In this document: one piece after another, positions 11,965 through 17,313 of the stretch
Layout: every line of letters begins with the position of its first letter
How positions within the stretch are numbered: position 1 is the stretch's first letter
Assembly (NCBI GenBank): GCA_045605745.1
Contig: JAZUQN010000088.1
Span: 1 to 17,313 of the forward strand
From: SIG710 sp045605745
GTDB taxonomy: Bacteria; Bacillota; Clostridia; Oscillospirales; CAG-272
Reading direction: 5' to 3'
DNA length: 17,313 nucleotides
Translations under genes and position numbers: made by a program
Notes under the pieces: model-generated
Told to the model about the DNA's origin: nothing
What the model saw: only the letters and a program-made list of their open reading frames with translations
Databases searched by the model: none

Positions 11965-14124
11965 ATGAAGGTTATAAAGAGAAACGCATCCGAAGTTGAT
12001 TTTGACATAACAAAAATAATAACAGCCATAAGCAAGGCAAATGAAGCAGCCCCCGAGGATGCTAAAATGACGCCTCTGCAGATCAGAAGAATTGCTGAAA
12101 GAGTTGTTCTTTCTTGTGAAAACCTTGGTAGATCGCCTGCGGTTGAAGAAATACAGGATATGGTTGAGAGCCAGATCATGGCACATGGGGCCTTTGAGGT
12201 TGCAAAATCCTACATCACATATCGATATACAAGAACTCTCGTCCGCCAATCCAACACCACAGATGACAAGATCCTAAGCCTTATCGAATGTAATAACGAA
12301 GAGGCAAAGCAGGAAAACTCAAATAAAAATCCGATAATCAATTCAACACAGAGAGATTATATGGCAGGTGAAGTTTCGAGAGATATAACAAACAGAATCC
12401 TTTTGCCAAAGGAAATAGTAGACGCGCACAACGAAGGCATTATCCATTTCCATGACACAGATTATTTTGCACAGCATATGCACAACTGCGATCTCGTTAA
12501 TCTTGATGATATGCTCCAAAACGGCACCGTTATCACCGGCACGCTCATCGAACGCCCTCATTCCTTCTCTACAGCCTGCAATATCGCAACTCAGATAATT
12601 GCTCAGGTTGCATCTAACCAATATGGCGGCCAATCAATTTCTCTCGCTCATCTTGCCCCCTTTGTAGAGGTGAGCCGCAAAAAGATAAAGCACGATGTTG
12701 AGGAGGAGAATCGGGAGATCGGACGGGATCTGAGCACATCCGAGCTGTCCGCTATCGTTGAAAGGCGCTTGCGTGATGAAATACGCAAGGGCGTTCAGAC
12801 TATTCAATATCAGGTGGTAACACTTCTCACAACAAACGGCCAAGCTCCCTTTGTGACCGTTTTTATGTATCTTGGAGAAGCAAGAAACGAGCAGGAAAAG
12901 CAGGATCTTGCAATAATCATCGAAGAGGTGCTTAAGCAGCGATATCAAGGCGTTAAAAACGAAAAGGGCGTTTGGGTAACTCCAGCCTTTCCAAAGCTAA
13001 TTTATGTGCTGGAGGAGGATAATATCCACGATGATTCTCCATATTTCTATCTGACTAAATTAGCCGCAAAATGTACTGCAAAGCGCCTTGTTCCGGACTA
13101 TATTTCCGAAAAGAAAATGAAGGAGCTTAAAGAGGGCAATTGCTTTCCCGTTATGGGTTGCCGCAGCGCACTTTCCCCCTATAAGGATGAAAACGGAAAT
13201 TACAAATTTTACGGTCGCTTTAATCAGGGCGTCGTAACGCTGAATCTTGTTGATATAGCACTCTCAAGCGGCGGAAATCTTGAAAAATTCTGGAAGATAT
13301 TTGATGAGAGGTTGGAGCTTTGCTATAAGGCTCTTATGTGCCGCCATGAAAGACTAAAGGGAACTCTTAGCGATGTTGCACCCATTCTTTGGCAGCACGG
13401 TGCCTGCGCAAGGCTTGGCAAGGGAGAAACCATTGATAAGCTACTATATAACGGTTATTCAACTATTTCGCTTGGGTATGCAGGTCTTTGCGAATGTGTT
13501 AAATATATGACCGGAAAATCTCACACAGACCCAAGCGCAACTCCCTTTGCCCTTGACATTATGAAATATATGAATGCAGCCTGCAACCGCTGGAAGGCTG
13601 AAACAACTATCGGCTTTGGCATTTACGGTACTCCTCTTGAGTCCACCACATACAAATTTGCCAAATGTCTGCAAAGGCGTTTTGGAATAATTAAGGATGT
13701 TACAGATAAGGGCTACATAACAAATAGCTATCATGTCCATGTAACAGAGGACATCGACGCCTTTAGCAAGCTGAAATTTGAGGCACAGTTCCAGGCGCTT
13801 TCAAATGGCGGCGCTATAAGCTATGTTGAGGTTCCCAATATGCAAAACAATCTTGATGCGGTCATATCGGTTATGCGTTTTATCTATGATAATATTATGT
13901 ATGCTGAGCTTAATACAAAAAGTGATTATTGTCAAATATGCGGATTTGACGGAGAAATAGAAATTGCCGAGAATGAGGGCAAGCTGATTTGGAAATGTCC
14001 GAAATGCGGCAACACCGATCAGGATAAAATGAATGTGGCAAGGCGTACCTGCGGATATATCGGAACGCAGTTCTGGAACCAGGGCAGAACTCAGGAGATT
14101 AAGGAAAGAGTCCTTCATCTGTAA
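11965..14124 (+). CDS. nrdD: anaerobic (class III) ribonucleoside-triphosphate reductase
   Basis: NrdD reduces ribonucleoside triphosphates to deoxyribonucleotides in the absence of oxygen, using a glycyl radical. The 719-residue protein begins at ATG with AAGGAG six bases upstream; an in-frame reading from 11893 would start inside the promoter. Residues about 1-95 are an ATP-cone (MKVIKRNASEVDFDITKI), the allosteric activity site. The middle has SNQYGGQSISLAHLAPF and the thiyl-cysteine region CFPVMGCRSALSPY. Near the C-terminus four cysteines (CQICGFDG, WKCPKCGN) form the zinc site, followed by the glycyl-radical motif RRTCGYIGTQFWNQG, with Gly697 the expected radical. The activase gene nrdG follows after nine bases. 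Confidence 0.98.
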   Translation: MKVIKRNASEVDFDITKIITAISKANEAAPEDAKMTPLQIRRIAERVVLSCENLGRSPAVEEIQDMVESQIMAHGAFEVAKSYITYRYTRTLVRQSNTTDDKILSLIECNNEEAKQENSNKNPIINSTQRDYMAGEVSRDITNRILLPKEIVDAHNEGIIHFHDTDYFAQHMHNCDLVNLDDMLQNGTVITGTLIERPHSFSTACNIATQIIAQVASNQYGGQSISLAHLAPFVEVSRKKIKHDVEEENREIGRDLSTSELSAIVERRLRDEIRKGVQTIQYQVVTLLTTNGQAPFVTVFMYLGEARNEQEKQDLAIIIEEVLKQRYQGVKNEKGVWVTPAFPKLIYVLEEDNIHDDSPYFYLTKLAAKCTAKRLVPDYISEKKMKELKEGNCFPVMGCRSALSPYKDENGNYKFYGRFNQGVVTLNLVDIALSSGGNLEKFWKIFDERLELCYKALMCRHERLKGTLSDVAPILWQHGACARLGKGETIDKLLYNGYSTISLGYAGLCECVKYMTGKSHTDPSATPFALDIMKYMNAACNRWKAETTIGFGIYGTPLESTTYKFAKCLQRRFGIIKDVTDKGYITNSYHVHVTEDIDAFSKLKFEAQFQALSNGGAISYVEVPNMQNNLDAVISVMRFIYDNIMYAELNTKSDYCQICGFDGEIEIAENEGKLIWKCPKCGNTDQDKMNVARRTCGYIGTQFWNQGRTQEIKERVLHL

Positions 14125-14133
14125 GGAGGTCAA

Positions 14134-14652
14134 ATGTTTTACGGCGAAATAAAGAATTGCGATATAGCAAACGGAAACGGTGTTCGTGTTTCCCTGTTTG
14201 TTTCGGGATGCAGAAATCGGTGCGAGCACTGTTTTCAGCCCCAAACCTGGAGCTTTGATTATGGAAAGCCCTTTACAGAAGAAACAGAGGAAATGATACT
14301 GAAAATGCTTGAGCCGTCATATATAGAAGGCTTAACCTTGCTTGGCGGTGAGCCATTTGAACCCGAAAATCAGCCTCCGCTTTGTGCTTTTTTAGAGAAG
14401 GTCAAGGTAAGATTTCCGAGGAAAACAATTTGGGCATATACCGGCTTTACCTTTGAAGAGCTACAAGATCCCTCGTGCCGAGCAAAATGCCATGCAACCG
14501 AAAAGTTGCTCTCGATGATCGACATCCTTGTTGACGGGCGGTTTGTGGAAGAAAAAAAGGATATTACCCTTCGCTTCAGAGGTTCCTCAAATCAAAGGCT
14601 TATAGACCTTCCCTCAACGCTTAAAAGCGGCAGCATTGTGCTTTGGCAATAG
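14134..14652 (+). CDS. nrdG: anaerobic ribonucleotide reductase activating protein (radical SAM)
   Basis: NrdG uses S-adenosylmethionine and a [4Fe-4S] cluster to put the glycyl radical on NrdD. The 172-residue length is normal for the family. The cluster motif CRNRCEHCF (C26, C30, C33) is the CxxxCxxC form, and LTLLGGEPFEPENQ is the SAM-binding GGE region. TWSFDYGKPF and the C-terminal RFRGSSNQRLIDL also fit. TAAGGAGG overlaps the nrdD stop, so the pair is co-translated. Confidence 0.97.
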   Translation: MFYGEIKNCDIANGNGVRVSLFVSGCRNRCEHCFQPQTWSFDYGKPFTEETEEMILKMLEPSYIEGLTLLGGEPFEPENQPPLCAFLEKVKVRFPRKTIWAYTGFTFEELQDPSCRAKCHATEKLLSMIDILVDGRFVEEKKDITLRFRGSSNQRLIDLPSTLKSGSIVLWQ

Positions 14653-14757
14653 ATATCATTATAAACACCGAAAGACACCCTCTTTTCAAAAAAAATTGTT
14701 AGATATCTGCCGCATCCTGTAGGACATAAATTTGAAATGCAAATTGTGGCATTGGTA

Positions 14758-14786
14758 TTGACTTTTTTCCTCCGGGGTGGTATAAT
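14758..14786 (+). promoter_or_regulatory. promoter of the SCIFF locus
   Basis: TTGACT (14758-14763), 17-bp spacer, TATAAT (14781-14786), 30 bp before the precursor ATG. The upstream gap 14653-14757 shows no gene and no clear terminator for nrdG. Confidence 0.88.
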
Positions 14787-14816
14787 AAAATACACAAATA
14801 TTTTTGGAGGTTCATT

Positions 14817-14966
14817 ATGGAACATATTAAGACTCTTGAAACTCGCAATCTCTGCGACAGCGCAAAGAACGGTGGCTGCGGTGAATGCCAGACATCCTGC
14901 CAGTCCGCTTGCAAGACAAGCTGCGGTATCGCTAACCAGCAGTGTGAGAACAAGGAAAGCAAGTAA
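14817..14966 (+). CDS. SCIFF ranthipeptide precursor (six Cys in forty-five)
   Basis: The 49-residue precursor begins MEHIKTLETRNL. Its core CGECQTSCQSACKTSCGIAN followed by QQCE is the family signature. The six family cysteines are C21, C24, C28, C32, C36 and C43. C13 is an additional seventh cysteine in the leader. SCIFF peptides are substrates of a dedicated radical SAM enzyme that forms Cys-to-Thr thioether bridges, as shown for the Clostridium thermocellum homologue. Candidate acceptors here are Thr26 and Thr34. GGAGG precedes the ATG by six bases. The maturase gene follows 56 bases later, behind a hairpin terminator. Confidence 0.97.
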   Translation: MEHIKTLETRNLCDSAKNGGCGECQTSCQSACKTSCGIANQQCENKESK

Positions 14967-14978
14967 TCACAAAACGCG

Positions 14979-15004
14979 AAATGCCGCCCTTGGGCGGCAT
15001 TTTT
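14979..15004 (+). terminator. hairpin terminator between SCIFF precursor and maturase
   Basis: AAATGCCGCC (14979-14988) pairs with GGCGGCATTT (14993-15002), with a stable CTTG tetraloop and five T (15000-15004). Partial readthrough would give much precursor RNA and less maturase RNA. The maturase ribosome binding site lies just after the hairpin. Confidence 0.8.
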
Positions 15005-15022
15005 GGTATAGGAGAAAAAATA

Positions 15023-16405
15023 ATGATACATCAATATAAGCTTGGCGGATACAACATAGTGCTCGACATATGCTCCGGCTCTGTTCATGCAGTGGATGAG
15101 GTCGCTTATGATATCATCGGTATGTTTGAGGGAACCCCAAGGGAGGAAGTTATTTCTGCCATATCGGAAAAATATAAGGACAGAGAGGATATCAGCAAAA
15201 GCGATATAGAAGAATGCTATGCACAGGTCGAGGAGCTTAAGGCAAAGGGAAAGCTTTTTGCCCCCGATACATTTGAGGGCATGGCCGGACATCTTAAAGC
15301 AAAAACCTCGGGCGTTGTCAAGGCGCTCTGCCTTCACATTGCTCACACCTGCAACCTGAATTGCTCTTATTGCTTTGCAAGCCAAGGCAAATATCACGGT
15401 GAAAGAGCTCTTATGAGCTTCGAAACCGGAAAACAGGCTCTTGATTTTCTCGTTGAAAATTCGGGAAGCCGCAGAAATCTTGAGGTTGACTTTTTCGGCG
15501 GAGAACCGCTGATGAATTTTGAGGTGGTCAAGCAGCTTGTTGCTTATGCACGCTCGATAGAAAAGGAAAAGGGCAAAAATTTCCGCTTTACACTTACAAC
15601 AAACGGCATTCTCATCGATGACGATGTTATAGAATTCGCAAACCGTGAATGCAGCAATGTTGTACTCAGCCTCGACGGAAGAAAAGAAATTCATGACCGA
15701 TTCAGAGTTGACTATGCAGGAAACGGTAGCTGGGAAAGGATAATCCCCAAATTTCAAAAATTGGTTGAGGCTCGCGGCGGCAAAAATTATTATATGCGCG
15801 GCACTTTTACACACGCAAATCCTGATTTTCTAAATGATATCAAGGTTATGCTTGATCTCGGTTTTAATGAGCTGAGCATGGAGCCTGTGGTCTGTGCCCA
15901 CGGAGACCCCTCTGAGCTTACCGAGGCCGATTTGCCCATCGTTATGGAGCAATATGAAAAGCTTGCAGAGTTGATGCTTGAGCGTGACAAGGCAGGCAAG
16001 CCCTTTACATTTTATCATTATATGATAGACCTGACGGGTGGCCCATGCATCTATAAGAGAATTTCCGGCTGTGGCTCGGGGACGGAATATATGGCGGTTA
16101 CCCCTTGGGGAGATCTTTATCCTTGCCACCAATTTGTTGGAGACGAAAAGTTTAAGCTTGGCGACATTTGGAGTGGCGTGACAAACAAAAGGATCCAATG
16201 CGAATTTGGTAATTGCAATGTTTATGCCCGTCCCGATTGTCACGATTGCTGGGCAAAGCTATATTGCTCGGGCGGATGTGCGGCAAACGCTTATCATTCA
16301 ACAGGCTCGGTAAACGGAGTTTATGAATATGGTTGTAAGCTTTTCCGCAAGAGAATGGAATGTGCGATAATGGTTGCTATAGACAGAGCCTTTAGAGGTC
16401 AGTGA
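15023..16405 (+). CDS. SCIFF maturase (radical SAM/SPASM thioether synthase)
   Basis: This is the enzyme that installs thioether links in the SCIFF peptide. In the 460-residue reading, residues about 1-90 resemble the peptide-recognition (RRE-like) domain: HQYKLGGYNIVLDICSGSVH and VDEVAYDII. The radical SAM motif is CNLNCSYCF (C110, C114, C117), followed by FFGGEPLMNF for SAM binding. The C-terminal SPASM-type region has CGSGTEYMAVTPWGDLYPC and many cysteines (CNVYARPDCHDCWAKLYC, GGC) for auxiliary clusters. The ATG at 15023 has GGAG eight bases upstream; an earlier in-frame ATG at 14981 lies inside the terminator stem. Its stop overlaps the next start by one base. Confidence 0.96.
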   Translation: MIHQYKLGGYNIVLDICSGSVHAVDEVAYDIIGMFEGTPREEVISAISEKYKDREDISKSDIEECYAQVEELKAKGKLFAPDTFEGMAGHLKAKTSGVVKALCLHIAHTCNLNCSYCFASQGKYHGERALMSFETGKQALDFLVENSGSRRNLEVDFFGGEPLMNFEVVKQLVAYARSIEKEKGKNFRFTLTTNGILIDDDVIEFANRECSNVVLSLDGRKEIHDRFRVDYAGNGSWERIIPKFQKLVEARGGKNYYMRGTFTHANPDFLNDIKVMLDLGFNELSMEPVVCAHGDPSELTEADLPIVMEQYEKLAELMLERDKAGKPFTFYHYMIDLTGGPCIYKRISGCGSGTEYMAVTPWGDLYPCHQFVGDEKFKLGDIWSGVTNKRIQCEFGNCNVYARPDCHDCWAKLYCSGGCAANAYHSTGSVNGVYEYGCKLFRKRMECAIMVAIDRAFRGQ

Positions 16406-17313
16406 TGAAAACACCAATATGTGATTTTGTTCGGAGCTATTCGGCGTCCTCTGCACTCAGATTACATATGCCGGGGCACAAGGGTGTGCCGCTTCTTGGC
16501 TTTGAAGCCTTTGATATAACCGAAATCGACGGTGCAGACAGCCTTTACCATGCCTCCGGTATCATCAAGGAAAGCGAGAAAAACGCAAGCTACCTTTTCG
16601 GGTCGGATACATATTATTCAACCGAGGGCTCATCTCAGTGCATAAAAGCAATGCTTCATCTTGCAGTGATGTATGCAGAGAAACAGGGTAAGCGCGCACA
16701 TATTGCGGCAGGAAGAAACGCTCATAAAGCTTTTCTTAATGCGGCGGCACTTCTGAATTTCGATATTTCTTGGCTCACGCCAAAAGAGTCGGATTCCTAT
16801 CTTTCACTAAGGCTTTCAGCCCAAGATATAAAAAATTGTTTGGGCGAAAATAAGGACGGCATAACCGCTGTTTATATAACCAGCCCGGACTATCTCGGAA
16901 ATATCACAGAGCTTGGTAAAATCGCACGGGTTTGCCATGAAAACAATGTCCTACTTTTGGTCGATAACGCTCATGGGGCTTATCTGAAATTCCTTCGGAA
17001 GTCGCTGCATCCGATAGATCTTGGTGCGGATATATGCTGCGATTCGGCTCATAAAACACTGCCGGTGCTCACGGGAGGTGCGTATTTGCATATTGGAAAA
17101 GAATTTAGCGATAAGCTGTCTGCGAATGTGAAAAGCATACTTCAAACCTATGGTTCAACAAGCCCATCCTATCTTATATTGCAGTCCCTCGATATGGCAA
17201 ACAAATATATTGCGGAGGGTTATCCAAAAAAGCTTTGCAAGTTTATCGAAGAGATCCGATCTCTTCGGGAGGAACTGACAAAAAAGGGCTATTCGCTTTG
17301 CGGAGATGAGCCG
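16405..17313 (+). CDS. Orn/Lys/Arg decarboxylase-family PLP enzyme (3' end outside the window)
   Basis: The reading is open for 303 residues to the last base; family members are usually about 470-490 residues, so roughly the last third is missing. The N-terminus has LRLHMPGHKGVPLL, the hallmark of the fold-type I basic amino acid decarboxylases (YaaO/SpeA-like). VDNAHGAYL contains the PLP-binding Asp187, in place of the common DEAHG. DSAHKTLPVLTGG contains the Schiff-base Lys217. It likely decarboxylates arginine, lysine or ornithine in polyamine synthesis, but the substrate cannot be assigned. The ATG shares one base with the maturase stop (TGATG), so translation is coupled to the SCIFF locus. 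Confidence 0.9.
   Translation, partial: MKTPICDFVRSYSASSALRLHMPGHKGVPLLGFEAFDITEIDGADSLYHASGIIKESEKNASYLFGSDTYYSTEGSSQCIKAMLHLAVMYAEKQGKRAHIAAGRNAHKAFLNAAALLNFDISWLTPKESDSYLSLRLSAQDIKNCLGENKDGITAVYITSPDYLGNITELGKIARVCHENNVLLLVDNAHGAYLKFLRKSLHPIDLGADICCDSAHKTLPVLTGGAYLHIGKEFSDKLSANVKSILQTYGSTSPSYLILQSLDMANKYIAEGYPKKLCKFIEEIRSLREELTKKGYSLCGDEP

Noticed and set aside
14699..15814. 371-codon minus-strand ORF opposite SCIFF and its maturase
   Set aside because: It lies across two clearly identified plus-strand genes and their promoter, and shows no recognisable protein features.
1..17313. CRISPR array, transposase or phage genes
   Set aside because: No short spaced repeats of CRISPR type and no transposase, integrase or phage structural protein are visible on either strand.

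Overview
The window looks like a chromosomal segment of an anaerobic member of class Clostridia (Firmicutes). The support is a complete six-gene Rnf complex in the clostridial order C-D-G-E-A-B, an oxygen-sensitive class III ribonucleotide reductase with its activase, a SCIFF ranthipeptide with its radical SAM maturase (nearly universal in Clostridia), strong AAGGAGG ribosome binding sites, consensus sigma-A promoters, and tRNAs that closely resemble Bacillus/Clostridium tRNA-Met and tRNA-Glu.

Layout. Positions 1-500 hold no credible protein gene. They contain a 76-bp exact direct repeat, a probable structured RNA ending in a strong intrinsic terminator, and an imperfect inverted-repeat cluster. 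Positions 549-4132 are an A+T-rich accessory cassette: a small XRE repressor on the minus strand faces a four-gene plus-strand operon of exported or membrane proteins of unknown function. A perfect 14+14 bp inverted repeat lies on the consensus promoter between them and is very probably the repressor's operator. A hairpin terminator at 4155-4194 is shared with the convergent rnfCDGEAB operon (minus strand, 9289 to 4220). Positions 9461-9718 are a tRNA-Met/tRNA-Glu unit with its own promoter and terminator, followed by two full and one partial copy of a 144-bp repeat containing relics of the tRNA-Glu 3' end. Next, on the minus strand, is a LacI-type sensor protein that lacks the usual N-terminal HTH and has a LuxR-like HTH at its C-terminus.

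Positions 11378-11862 are the most unusual part. A perfect promoter and a perfect terminator bracket a transcript of about 450 nt with no ordinary gene. It is packed with tiny ORFs, each (with one weaker case) preceded by its own Shine-Dalgarno site. They form three successive modules, each a 14-15 codon ORF for a basic peptide followed by a 2-6 codon mini-ORF. I do not recognise this system.

Positions 11893-14652 are nrdDG, with its own promoter and two NrdR-box-like sequences 32 bp apart. Positions 14758-16405 are the SCIFF precursor, an internal terminator, and the SCIFF maturase. The maturase stop overlaps by one base the start of an Orn/Lys/Arg decarboxylase-family gene that runs off the window end.

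Together the recognised genes describe a strict anaerobe: Rnf couples ferredoxin oxidation and NAD+ reduction to an ion gradient, NrdDG makes deoxynucleotides without oxygen, and the SCIFF locus makes a thioether-bridged peptide. All functional statements rest on reading the sequence and on family knowledge; no database search was run.
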